Both the position numbers and the translations under genes were made by a program. The notes under the pieces were generated by a model. The model was not told the DNA's origin and did no database searches. It saw only the letters and a list, made by a program, of their open reading frames with translations. Below are positions 1 to 12,103 of a stretch of DNA of 64,000 nucleotides, in pieces. The stretch covers positions 30,496,001 through 30,560,000 of the forward strand of contig NC_079882.1 in NCBI RefSeq assembly GCF_029227915.1, in the 5' to 3' direction. The first letter of the stretch is position 1. Every line of letters begins with the position of its first letter. This DNA is from Hydractinia symbiolongicarpus (lineage: Eukaryota; Cnidaria; Hydrozoa; Anthoathecata; Hydractiniidae).

Positions 1-252
1 AATTTTTAAATGAAGCGCTACCACAGCGCCCAGTGTAATCGCTGAGTTCCAGCAACCATGTCAGATTAAGAAGAATGTTACTTCTTGGAGTCCAATTGGC
101 CCATTTATCACATTTAAAAGTTCAAAGTCAAAAATCAGCTCAATTAAGTCCCACAGTCAATCGTTTTTGAAGTAGTTTTTGAAACCGTCTCTTTTTCTTC
201 AGCGCAAGCTAACGGCTAGGATTGGTCCCGCAGTAAAAAATGACTTATTTAT

Positions 253-507
253 CTAAATTTTTAAATGAAGCGCTACCACAGCACCCAGTGTAATCGGTGA
301 GTTCCAGCAACCATGTCAGATTAAGAAGAATGTTATTTCTTGGAGTCCAATTGTCTCATTTATCACATTTAAAAGTTCAAAGTCAATAATCAGCTCAATT
401 AAGTCCCACAGTCAATCGTTTTTGAAGTAGTTTTTGAAACCGTCTCTATTTCTTCAGCGCAAGCTAACGGCTAGGATTGCTCCCGCAGTAAAAAATGACT
501 TATTTAT
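253..507 (+). repeat. Short monomer S (exemplar, about 254 bp)
   Basis: This unit lacks 119 bp of the third quarter of the monomer. The scar reads caatcgtttttgaagtag where a full unit goes from caatcgtttcactg through to gaaatgtagttttt. The unit before it (1-252) is also short, so two S units stand in tandem at the window edge. Other S units in plus orientation start at 1994, 2993, 4365, 5737, 6363, 6989, 7615, 8241, 9613, 12477, 13103, 13729, 14355, 14981, 16353, 19216, 19842, 21958, 24074, 24700, 26444, 27071, 28069, 29441, 30441, 33730 and 36966. In the inverted block they end at 42720, 44467, 45468 and 47957. The shared scar indicates one ancestral deletion. Confidence 0.93.
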
Positions 508-1993
508 CTAAATTTTTAAATGAAGCGCTACCACTGCACCCAGTGTAATTGCTGAGTTCCAGCAACCATGTCAAATTAAGAAGAATGTTATTACTTGGAG
601 GCCAATTGCCTCATTCACCACATTTATAATGTCAAAGTCCAAAATCAGTTCAATTAAGTCCCACAGTCAATTGTTTCACTGTTAAAAGCCATGCAACCTG
701 GTGATATCTGAAATATGTCGCTAAATACATGTTGGTACGAATATGTGACGCAAGCGTTGTACTTCAGGCGGACGGATACCTTTAGACACTCAATGAAATA
801 TAGTTTTTGAAAATGTCTCTATTTCTGCAGAGCAAGCTAACGACTAGGATTGGTCCCACAGTAAAAAGTGACTTATTTATCTACATTCTTAAACAAAGCG
901 CTACCACAGCACCCAGTGTAATCGTTGAGTTCAAGCAATCATGTAAAATTAAGAAGAATGTTACTTCTTTGTGTTCAATTGTCTCCTTTCTCACATTCAT
1001 AAGGTCAAAGTCCAAAGCAGTTCAATTAAATCCCACAGGCAATCGTTTCACTGGTAAAAGCGATGCAACCTGGTAATATCAGAAACATATCGCTAAATGC
1101 ATGTTGGTACGAATATGTGACGCAACCGCTGTAACTCAAACGGAGTGATACCGTTACAAATTCAATGAAATTTAGTTTTAAAAAACGTCTCTATTTCTTC
1201 AGCGCGAGCTAACGGATTGGTCCCACAGTAAAAAATGACTTATTTATCTAAATTTTTAAATTAAGCGCTACCACAGCGCCCAGTGTAATCCTTGAGTTCA
1301 AGCAATCATGTCAAATTAAGAAGAAAATTCTTTCTTTGAGTCCAATTGTCTCATTTATCACATTTATAAGTTCAAAGTCCAAAATCAGTTCAATTAAGTT
1401 CCACAGTCAATTGGTTCACTGTTAAAAGCCATGTAACTTGGTAATATCTGACACATATCGCTAAACGCATGTTGGTACGAATATGTGACGCGACCGATGT
1501 ACTTCAAGCGGACGGATACCGTTAGAAACTCAATAAAATGTAGTTTTTGAAACTGTCTCTATATCTTAAGCGCGTGCTAACGGCTAGGATTGGTCCCACA
1601 GTAAAAAATGACTCATTTATCTAAACTTTTAAATGAAGCGCCACCACAGCGCCCAGTGTAATCGCTAAATTCCAGCAATCGTGTCAAATTGAGGAGAATG
1701 TTATTTCTTGGAGTTACATTGTCGCAATCATCACATTTATAATGTCAAAGCTCAAAATCAGTTCAATTAAATCCCAGAGTCAATCGTTTCACTGTTAAAA
1801 GCCATGCAACTTGGTAATGTTTGAAACATATCGCTAAACACATATTGGTGCGAATATGTGACGCGACCGTTGTACTTCAAGCGGACGGATACCGTTAGAA
1901 ACTCAATGAAATGTAGTTTTTGAAACTGTCTCTATATCTTCAGCGTGCGCTAACGGCTGGGATTGGTCCCACAGTAAAAAATGACTCATTTAT
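508..1993 (+). repeat. Run of four full-length monomers
   Basis: Units start at 508, 881, 1248 and 1621 (373, 367, 373, 373 bp). The 881 unit is B-type (cattcataaggtcaaagtcc). The 1248 unit mixes a ctaaattttt start with C-type interior (aagaaaattctttctttgag). The 1621 unit is the first D-type (gctaaattccagcaatcgtg). The 367-bp unit lacks a few bases at gctaacggattgg, where others read gctaacggctaggattgg. An 89-codon open frame at 807-1076 spans the boundary between two of these monomers and has no sign of being a gene. Confidence 0.9.
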
Positions 1994-2992
1994 CTAAATT
2001 TTTAAATGAAGCGCTACCACAGCGCCCAGTGTAATCGCTGAGTTCCAGCAACCATGTCAGATTATGAAGAATGTTACTTCTTGGAGTCCAATTGGCCCAT
2101 TTATCACATTTACAAGTTCAAAGTCAAAAATCAGCTCAATTAAGTCCCACAGTCAATCGTTTTTGAAGTAGTTTTTGCAACTGTCTCTATTTCTTCGGAG
2201 CAACAAACGGCAAGGATTGCTCCCACAGTAAAATATGACTTATTTATCTACAGTCTTAAATAAAGCGCTACCACAGCACCTAGTGTAATCGTTGAGTTCA
2301 AGCAATCATGTAAAATTAAGAAGAATGTTACTTCTTAGTGTTCAATTGTCTCCTTTCTCACATTCATAACGTCAAAGTCCAAAGCAGTTCAATTAAATCC
2401 CACAGGCAATCATTTCACTGGTAAAAGCGATGCAACCTGGTAATATCAGAAACATATCGCTAAATGCATGTTGGTACGAATATTTCACGCAACCGTTGTA
2501 ACTCAAACGGAGTGATACCGTTACAAATTCAATGAAATTTAGATTTAGAAACTGTCTCTATTTCTTCAGCGCGAACTAACGGCTAGGATTGGTCCCACAG
2601 TAAAAAATGACTTAATTATCTACATTTCTTAATAACGCGCTATCACAGCGCCCAGTGTAATCGTTGAGTTCAAGCAATCATGTCAAATTAAGAAGAATGT
2701 TATTTCTTTGAGTCCAATTGTCTCATTAATCACATTTATAAGTTCAAACTCCAAAATCAGTTCAATTAAATCCCAGAGTCAATCGTTTCACTGTTAAAAG
2801 CCATGCAACTTGGTAATGTCTGAAACATATCGCTAAACACATATTGGTGCGAATATGTGACGCGACCGTTGTACTTCAAGCGGACGGATACCGTTAGATA
2901 CTCAATAAAATGTAGTTTTTGAAACTGTCTCTATATCTTCAGCGTGTGCTAACGGCTAGGATTGGTCCCACAGTAAAAAATGACTTATTTAT
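1994..2992 (+). repeat. Three-monomer HOR copy S-B-C (999 bp)
   Basis: Units start at 1994 (S, 254 bp), 2248 (B, 372 bp) and 2620 (C, 373 bp). It matches the 1,372-bp HOR copies that follow except that it lacks one C-type unit, the one that starts 'atccacatttc' in the later copies. This is what loss or gain of one monomer by unequal crossover would leave. Confidence 0.85.
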
Positions 2993-4364
2993 CTAAATTT
3001 TTAAATGAAGCGCTACCACAGCGCCCAGTGTAATCGCTGAGTTCCAGCAACCATGTCAGATTATGAAGAATGTTACTTCTTGGAGTCCAATTGGCCCATT
3101 TATCACATTTACAAGTTCAAAGTCAAAAATCAGCTCAATTAAGTCCCACAGTCAATCGTTTTTGAAGTAGTTTTTGCAACTGTCTCTATTTCTTCAGAGC
3201 AACTAACGGCAAGGATTGCTCCCACAGTAAAATATGACTTATTTATCTACAGTCTTAAATAAAGCGCTACCACAGCACCCAGTGTAATCGTTGAGTTCAA
3301 GCAATCATGTAAAATTAAGAAGAATGTTACTTCTTGGTGTTCAATTGTCTCCTTTCTCACATTCATAACGTCAAAGTCCAAAGCAGTTCAATTAAATCCC
3401 ACAGGCAATCATTTCACTGGTAAAAGCGATGCAACCTGGTAATATCAGAAACATATCGCTAAATGCATATTGGTACGAATATGTCACGCAACCGTTGTAA
3501 CTCAAACGGAGTGATACCGTTACAAATTCAATGAAATTTAGATTTAGAAAACGTCTCTATTTCTTCAGCGCGAGCTAACGGATAGGATTGGTCCCACAGT
3601 AAAAAATGACTTATTTATCCACATTTCTTAATAAAGCGCCATCACAGCGCCCAGTGTAATCGTTGAGTTCAAGCAGTCATGTCAAATTAAGAAGAATATT
3701 CTTTCTTTGAGTCCAATTGTCTCATTTATCACATTTATAAGTTCAAAGTCCAAAATCAGTTCAATTAAGTCCCACAGTCAATTCTTTCACTGTTAAAAGC
3801 CATGCAACTTGGTAATGTCTGAAACATATCGCGAAACACATGTTGGTGCGAATATGTGACGCGACCGTTGTACTTCAAGCGGACGGATACCGTTAGATAC
3901 TCAATGAAATGTAGTTTTTGAAACTGTCTCTATTTCTTCAGCGCGAACTAACGGCTAGGATTGGTCCCACAGTAAAAAATGACTTATTTATCTACATTTC
4001 TTAATAACGCGCTATCACAGCGCCCAGTGTAATCGTTGAGTTCAAGCAATCATGTCAAATTAAGAAGAATGTTATTTCTTTGAGTCCAATTGTCTCATTA
4101 TTCACATTTATAAGTTCAAACTCCAAAATCAGTTCAATTAAATCCCAGAGTCAATTGGTTCACTGTTAAAAGCCATGCAACTTGGTAATGTCTGAAACAT
4201 ATCGCTAAACACATGTTGGTGCGAATATGTGACGCGACCGTTGTACTTCAAGCGGACGGATACCGTTAGATACTCAATGAAATGTAGTTTTTGAAACTGT
4301 CTCTATATCTTCAGCGTGTGCTAACGGCTAGGATTGGTCCCACAGTAAAAAATGACTTATTTAT
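2993..4364 (+). repeat. 1,372-bp tetramer HOR, copy 1
   Basis: Four monomers: S at 2993 (254 bp), B at 3247 (372 bp), C' at 3619 (373 bp, start atccacatttc) and C at 3992 (373 bp). The next four units repeat the order with the same lengths to the base. Marks shared by both copies include the cagtcttaaataaagcg start of B and the atccacatttc start of C'. Confidence 0.88.
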
Positions 4365-5736
4365 CTAAATTTTTAAATGAAGCGCTACCACAGCGCCCAG
4401 TGTAATCGCTGAGTTCCAGCAACCATGTCGGATTAAGAAGAATGTCATTTCTTGGAGTCCAATTGGCCCATTTATTACATTTATAAGTTCAAAGTCAAAA
4501 ATCAGCTCAATTAAGTCCCACAGTCAATCGTTTTTGAAGTAGTTTTTGCAACTGTCTCTATTTCTTCAGAGCAACTAACGGCAAGGATTGCTCCCACAGT
4601 AAAATATGACTTATTTATCTACAGTCTTAAATAAAGCGCTACCACAGCACCCAGTGTAATCGTTGAGTTCAAGCAATCATGTAAAATTAAGAAGAATGTT
4701 ACTTCTTGGTGTTCAATTGTCTCCTTTCTCACATTCATAACGTCAAAGTCCAAAGCAGTTCAATTAAATCCCACAGGCAATCATTTCACTGGTAAAAGCG
4801 ATGCAACCTGGTAATATCAGAAACATATCGCTAAATGCATATTGGTACGAATATGTCACGCAACCGTTGTAACTCAAACGGAGTGATACCGTTACAAATT
4901 CAATGAAATTTAGATTTAGAAAACGTCTCTATTTCTTCAGCGCGAGCTAACGGATAGGATTGGTCCCACAGTAAAAAATGACTTATTTATCCACATTTCT
5001 TAATAAAGCGCCATCACAGCGCCCAGTGTAATCGTTGAGTTCAAGCAGTCATGTCAAATTAAGAAGAATATTCTTTCTTTGAGTCCAATTGTCTCATTTA
5101 TCACATTTATAAGTTCAAAGTCCAAAATCAGTTCAATTAAGTCCCACAGTCAATTCTTTCACTGTTAAAAGCCATGCAACTTGGTAATGTCTGAAACATA
5201 TCGCGAAACACATGTTGGTGCGAATATGTGACGCGACCGTTGTACTTCAAGCGGACGGATACCGTTAGATACTCAATGAAATGTAGTTTTTGAAACTGTC
5301 TCTATTTCTTCAGCGCGAACTAACGGCTAGGATTGGTCCCACAGTAAAAAATGACTTATTTATCTACATTTCTTAATAACGCGCTATCACAGCGCCCAGT
5401 GTAATCGTTGAGTTCAAGCAATCATGTCAAATTAAGAAGAATGTTATTTCTTTGAGTCCAATTGTCTCATTATTCACATTTATAAGTTCAAACTCCAAAA
5501 TCAGTTCAATTAAATCCCCCAGTCAATCGTTTCACTGTTAAAAGTGATGCAACCTGGTAATATCAGAAACATATTGCTAAATGCATGTTGGTACGAATAT
5601 GTGACGCAACCGCTGTAACTCAAACGGAGTGATACCGTTACAAATTCAATGAAATTTAGTTTTAAAAAACGTCTCTATATCTTCAGCGCGTACTAACGGC
5701 CAGGATTGGTCCCACAGTAAAAAATGACTTATTTAT
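4365..5736 (+). repeat. 1,372-bp tetramer HOR, copy 2
   Basis: Units start at 4365 (S), 4619 (B), 4991 (C') and 5364 (C then B). Total length equals copy 1. The last unit is a chimera: it starts like C (attattcac, caaactcc) and from about 5515 changes to the B pattern (cccccagtcaatcg, aaaagtgatgcaacc), ending with cgcgtactaacggccagg. The chimera leads into the 626-bp dimer run. Confidence 0.86.
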
Positions 5737-8700
5737 CTAAATTTTTGAATGAAGCGCTACCACAGCGCCCAGTGTAATCGCTGAGTTCCAGCAACCATGT
5801 CGGATTAAGAAGAATGTTATTTCTTGGAGTCCAATTGGCCCATTTATCACATTTATAAGTTCAAAGTCAAAAATCAGCTCACTTAAGTCCCACAGTCAAT
5901 CGTTTTTGAAGTAGTTTTTGAATTTGTCTCTATTTCTTCAGAGCAACTAACGGCAAGGATTAATCCCACAGTACAATATGACTTATTTATCTACATTCTT
6001 AAATAAAGCGCTACCACAGCACCCAGTGTAATCGTTGAGTTCAAGCAATCATGTAAAATTAAGAAGAATGTTACTTCTTGGTGTTCAATTGTCTCCTTTC
6101 TCACATTCATAAGGTCAAAGTTCAAGGCAGTTCAATTAAATCCCCCAGTCAATCGTTTCAATGTTAAAAGCAATGCAACCTGGTAATATCAGAAACATAT
6201 CGCTAAATGCATGTTGGTACCAATATGTGACGCAACCGTTGTAACTCAAACGGAGTGATACCGTTACAAATTCAATAAAATTTAGTTTTAAAAAACGTCT
6301 CTATTTCTTCAGCGCGAGCTAACGGCTAGGATTGGTCCCACAGTAAAAAATGACTTATTTATCTAAAATTTTAAATGAAGCGCTACCACAGCGCCCAGTG
6401 TAATCGCTGAGTTCCAGCAACCATGTCGGATTAAGAAGAATGTTATTTCTTGGAGTCCAATTGGCCCATTTATCACATTTATAAGTTCAAATTCAAAAAT
6501 CAGCTCACTTAAGTCCCACAGTCAATCGTTTTTGAAGTAGTTTTTGAATTTGTCTCTATTTCTTCAGAGCAACTAACGGCAAGGATTGCTCCCACAGTAC
6601 AATATGACTTATTTATCTACATTCTTAAATAAAGCGCTACCACAGCACCCAGTGTAATCGTTGAGTTCAAGCAATCATGTAAAATTAAGAAGAATGTTAC
6701 TTCTTGGTGTTCAATTGTCTCCTTTCTCACATTCATAAGGTCAAAGTTCAAGGCAGTTCAATTAAATCCCCCAGTCAATCGTTTCAATGTTAAAAGCAAT
6801 GCAACCTGGTAATATCAGAAACATATCGCTAAATGCATGTTGGTACCAATATGTGACGCAACCGTTGTAACTCAAACGGAGTGATACCGTTACAAATTCA
6901 ATAAAATTTAGTTTTAAAAAACGTCTCTATTTCTTCAGCGCGAGCTAACGGCTAGGATTGGTCCCACAGTAAAAAATGACTTATTTATCTAAAATTTTAA
7001 ATGAAGCGCTACCACAGCGCCCAGTGTAATCGCTGAGTTCCAGCAACCATGTCGGATTAAGAAGAATGTTATTTCTTGGAGTCCAATTGGCCCATTTATC
7101 ACATTTATAAGTTCAAATTCAAAAATCAGCTCACTTAAGTCCCACAGTCAATCGTTTTTGAAGTAGTTTTTGAATTTGTCTCTATTTCTTCAGAGCAACT
7201 AACGGCAAGGATTGCTCCCACAGTACAATATGACTTATTTATCTACATTCTTAAATAAAGCGCTACCACAGCACCCAGTGTAATCGTTGAGTTCAAGCAA
7301 TCATGTAAAATTAAGAAGAATGTTACTTCTTGGTGTTCAATTGTCTCCTTTCTCACATTCATAAGGTCAAAGTTCAAGGCAGGTCAATTAAATCCCCCAG
7401 TCAATCGTTTCAATGTTAAAAGCAATGCAACCTGGTAATATCAGAAACATATCGCTAAATGCATGTTGGTACCAATATGTGACGCAACCGTTGTAACTCA
7501 AACGGAGTGATACCGTTACAAATTCAATAAAAATTAGTTTTAAAAAACGTCTCTATTTCTTCAGCGCGAGCTAACGGCTAGGATTGGTCCCACAGTAAAA
7601 AATGACTTATTTATCTAAAATTTTAAATGAAGCGCTACCACAGCGCCCAGTGTAATCGCTGAGTTCCAGCAACCATGTCGGATTAAGAAGAATGTTATTT
7701 CTTGGAGTCCAATTGGCCCATTTATCACATTTATAAGTTCAAAGTCAAAAATCAGCTCACTTAAGTCCCACAGTCAATCGTTTTTGAAGTAGTTTTTGAA
7801 TTTGTCTCTATTTCTTCAGAGCAACTAACGGCAAGGATTGCTCCCACAGTACAATATGACTTATTTATCTACATTCTTAAATAAAGCGCTACCACAGCAC
7901 CCAGTGTAATCGTTGAGTTCAAGCAATCATGTAAAATTAAGAAGAATGTTACTTCTTGGTGTTCAATTGTCTCCTTTCTCACATTCATAAGGTCAAAGTT
8001 CAAGGCAGTTCAATTAAATCCCCCAGTCAATCGTTTCACTGTTAAAAGTGATGCAACCTGGTAATATCAGAAACGTATTGCTAAATGCATGTTGGTACGA
8101 ATATGTGACGCAACCGCTGTAACTCAAACGGAGTGATACCGTTACAAATTCAATGAATATTAGTTTTAAAAAACGTCTCTATATCTTCAGCGCGTACTAA
8201 CGGCCAGGATTGGTCCCACAGTAAAAAATGACTTATTTATCTAAATTTTTAAATGAAGCGCTACCACAGCGCCCAGTGTAATCGCTGAGTTCCAGCAACC
8301 ATGTCGGATTAAGAAGAATGTTATTTCTTGGAGTCCAATTGGCCCATTTATCACATTTATAAGTTCAAAGTCAAAAATCAGCTCACTTAAGTCCCACAGT
8401 CAATCGTTTTTGAGGTAGTTTTTGAATTTGTCTCTATTTCTTCAGAGCAACTAACGGCAAGGATTGCTCCCATAGTACAATATGACTTATTTATCTACAT
8501 TCTTAAATAAAGCGCTACCACAGCACCCAGTGTAATCGTTGAGTTCAAGCAATCATGTAAAATTAAGAAGAATGTTACTTCTTGGTGTTCAATTGTCTCC
8601 TTTCTCACATTCATAAGGTCAAAGTTCAAGGCAGTTCAATTAAATCCCCCAGTCAATCGTTTCAATGTTAAAAGCAATGCAACCTGGTAATATCAGAAAC

Positions 8701-8866
8701 ATATCGCTAAATGCATGTTGGTACGAATATGAGACGCAACCGTTGTAACTCAAACGGAGTGATACCGTTACAAATTCAATAAAATTTAGTTTTAAAAAAC
8801 GTCTCTATTTCTTCAGCGCGAGCTAACGGCTAGGAGTGGTCCCACAGTAAAAAATGACTTATTTAT
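5737..8866 (+). repeat. 626-bp S-B dimer, five tandem copies
   Basis: S (254 bp) plus B (372 bp) repeats five times, starting at 5737, 6363, 6989, 7615 and 8241, with exactly 626 bp each. Copies at 6363 and 6989 are almost the same; one visible difference is ggcagttcaatt against ggcaggtcaatt. Marks of this run are tttttgaatttgtctc in S and gttggtaccaatatgtgac in several B units. Confidence 0.93.
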
Positions 8867-11800
8867 CTAAAATTTTAAATGAAGCGCTACCACAGCGCCC
8901 AGTGTATTCGCTGAGTTCCAGCAACCATGTCAGATTAAGAAGAATGTTATTTCTTGGAGTCCAATTGTCTCACTTATCACATTTATAAGTTAAAAGTCCA
9001 AAATCAGCTCAATTAAGTCCCACAATCAATCGTTTCACTGTTAAAAGCTATGCAAACTCGTAATATCAGAAACATATCGCTAAATGCTGGTTGGTATAAA
9101 TATGTGACGCAACCGTTGTAACTCAAACGGAGTGATACCGTTACAAATTCAATGAAATTTAGGTTTTGAAAACGTCTCTATTTCTTCAGGGCGAGCTAAC
9201 GGCTAGGATTTGTCCCACAGTAAAAAATGACTTATTTATCTACATTTCTTAATAACGCGCTATCACAGCGCCCAGTGTAATCGTTGAGTTCAAGCAATCA
9301 TGTCAAATTAAGAAGAATATTCTTTCTTTGTGTCCAATTGTCTCATTTATCACATTTATAAGTTCAAAGTCCAAAATCAGTTCAATTAAGTTCCACAGTC
9401 AATTGGTTCACTGTTAAAAGCCATGTAACTTGGTAATATCAGAAACATATCGCTAAATGCATGTTGGTACGAATATGCGACGCAACCGTTGTAACTCAAA
9501 CGGAGTGATACCGTTACAAATTCAATAAAATTTAGTTTTAAAAAACGTCTCTATTTCTTCAGCGCGAGATAACGGCTAGGATTAGTCCCACAGTAAAAAA
9601 TTACTTATTTATCTAAAATTTTAAATGAAGCGCTATCACAGCGCCCAGTGTAATCGCTGAGTTACAGCAACCATGTCAGATTATGAAGAATGTTATTTAT
9701 TGGAGTCCAATTGGCCCATTTATCACATTTACAAGTTCAAAGTCAAAAATCAGCTCAATTAAGTCCCACAGTCAATCGTTTTTGAAGTAGTTTTCGCAAC
9801 TGTCTCTATTTCTTCAGAGCAACTAACGGCAAGGATTGCTCCCACAGTAAAATATGACTTATTTATCTACATTCTTAAATAAAGCGCTACCACAGCACCC
9901 AGTGTAATCGTTGAGTTCAAGCAATCATGTAAAATTAAGAAGAATGTTATTTCTTGGTGTTCAATTGTCTCCTTTCTCACATTCATAAGGTCAAAGTTTA
10001 AGGCAGTTCAATTAAATCCCCCAGTCAATCGTTTCACTGTTAAAAGCGATGCAACCTGGTAATATCAGAAACATATCGCTAAATGCATGTTGGTACGAAT
10101 ATGTGACGCAACCGTTGTAACTCAAACGGAGTGATACCGTTACAAATTCAATAAAATTTAGTTCTAAAAAACGTCTCTATTTCTTCAGCGCGAGCTAACG
10201 GCTAGGATTGGTCCCACAGTAAAAAATGACTTATTTATCTAAAATTTTAAATGAAGCGCTACCACAGCGCCCAGTGTATTCACTGAGTTCCAGCAACCAT
10301 GTCAGATTAAGAAGAATGTTATTTCTTGGAGTCCAATTGTCTCATTTATCACATTTATAAGTTAAAAATCCAAAATCAGCTCAATTAAGTCCCACAGTCA
10401 ATCGTTTCACTGTTAAAAGCGATGCAAACTCGTAATGTCAGAAACATATCGCTAAATGCATGTTGGTACGAATATGTGACGCAACCGTTGTAACTCAAAC
10501 GGAGTGATACCGTTACAAATTCAATAAAATTTAGTTCTAAAAAACGTCTCTATTTCTTCAGCGCGAGCTAACGGCTAGGATTGGTCCCACAGTAAAAAAT
10601 GACTTATTTATCTAAAATTTTAAATGAAGCGCTACCACAGCGCCCAGTGTATTCACTGAGTTCCAGCAACCATGTCAGATTAAGAAGAATGTTATTTCTT
10701 GGAGTCCAATTGTCTCATTTATCACATTTATAAGTTAAAAATCCAAAATCAGCTCAATTAAGTCCCACAGTCAATCGTTTCACTGTTAAAAGCGATGCAA
10801 ACTCGTAATGTCAGAAACATATCGCTAAATGCATGTTGGTATGAATATGTGACGCAACCGTTGTAACTCAAACGGAGTGATACCGTTACAAATTCACGGA
10901 AATTTAGTTTTTGAAAACGTCTCTATTTTTTCAGCGCGAGCTAACGGCTAGGATTAGTCCCACAGTAAAAAATGACTTATTTATCTACATTTCTTAATAA
11001 CGCGCTATCACAGCGCCCAGTGTAATCGTTGAGTTCAAGCAATCATGTCAAATTAAGAAGAATATTCTTTTTTTGAGTCCAATTGTCTCATTTATCACAT
11101 TTATAAGTTCAAAGTCCAAAAACAGTTCAATTATGTCCCACAGTCAATTGGTTCACTGTTAAAAGCCATGTAACTTGGTAATATCTGAAACATATCGCTA
11201 AACACATGTTGGTACGAATATGTGACGCGACCGATGTACTTCAAGCGGACGGATACCGTTAGAAACTCAATGAAATGTAGTTTTTGAAACTGTCTCTATA
11301 TCTTAAGTGCGTGCTAACGGCTAGGATTGGTCCCACAGTAAAAAATGACTTATTTATCTAAAATTTTAAATGAAGCACTACCACAGCGCCCAGTGTTTTC
11401 GCTGAGTTCCAGCAACCATGTCAGATTAAGAAGAATGTTATTTCTTGGAGTCCAATTGTCTCATTTATCAAATTTATAAGTTAAAAGTCCAAAATCAGCT
11501 CAATTAAGTCCCATAATCAATCGTTTCACTGTTAAATACTATGCAAACTCGTAATATCAGAAACATATCGCTAAATGCTTGTTGGTATGAATATGTGACG
11601 CAACCGTTGTAACTCAAACGAAGTGATGCCGTTACAAATTCAATGAAATTTAGTTTTTGAAACTGTCTCTATATCTTAAGCGCGTGCTAACGGCTAGGAT
11701 AGGTCCCACAGTAAAAAATGACTCATTTATCTAAACTTTTAAATGAAGCGCCACCACAGCGCCCAGTGTAATCGCTAAATTCCAGCAATCGTGTCAAATT

Positions 11801-12103
11801 GAGGAGAATGTTATTTCTTGGAGTTCCATTGTCTCAATCATCACATTTATAATGTCAAATGCCAAAATCAGTTCAATTAAATCCCAGAGTCAATCGTTTC
11901 ACTGTTAAAAGCCATGCAACTTGGTAATGTCTGAAACATATCGCTAAACACATGTTGGTGCGAATATGTGACGCGACCGTTGTACTTCAAGCGGACGGAT
12001 ACCGTTAGATACTCAATGAAATGTAGTTTTTGAAACTATCTCTATATCTTCAGCGCGTGCTAACGGCTAGGATTGGTCCCACAGTAAAAAATGACTTATT
12101 TAT
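8867..12103 (+). repeat. Mixed E/C/S/B/D monomer run
   Basis: Units start at 8867 (E), 9240 (C), 9613 (S), 9867 (B), 10239 (E), 10612 (E), 10985 (C), 11358 (E) and 11731 (D). The pair 10239/10612 is a one-monomer tandem duplication: both have gtgtattcactgag and gttaaaaatcc, while copy 2 of the super-repeat has only one (16979). The D unit is marked by gctaaattccagcaatcgtg and aaattgaggagaatg. Confidence 0.85.

Larger units (their letters stand above)
3992..12103 (+). repeat. 8,112-bp super-repeat, copy 1
   Basis: This block of monomers is followed at once by a shorter second copy (12104-18470). Unit-by-unit matches: 3992 with 12104 and 4365 with 12477 (offset 8112); 5737 with 13103 (offset 7366; both have the rare ttttgaatgaagcg start and aaggattaatccc); 8867 with 15607 (offset 6740); 10985 with 17352, 11358 with 17725 and 11731 with 18098 (offset 6367). 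Content in order: C, S, B, C', C/B chimera, five S-B dimers, E, C, S, B, E, E, C, E, D. Confidence 0.85.

Noticed and set aside
807-1076. 89-codon open reading frame on the plus strand
   Set aside because: It crosses the boundary of two satellite monomers, has low-complexity basic composition, and no other monomer pair keeps it open. Nothing suggests a gene.
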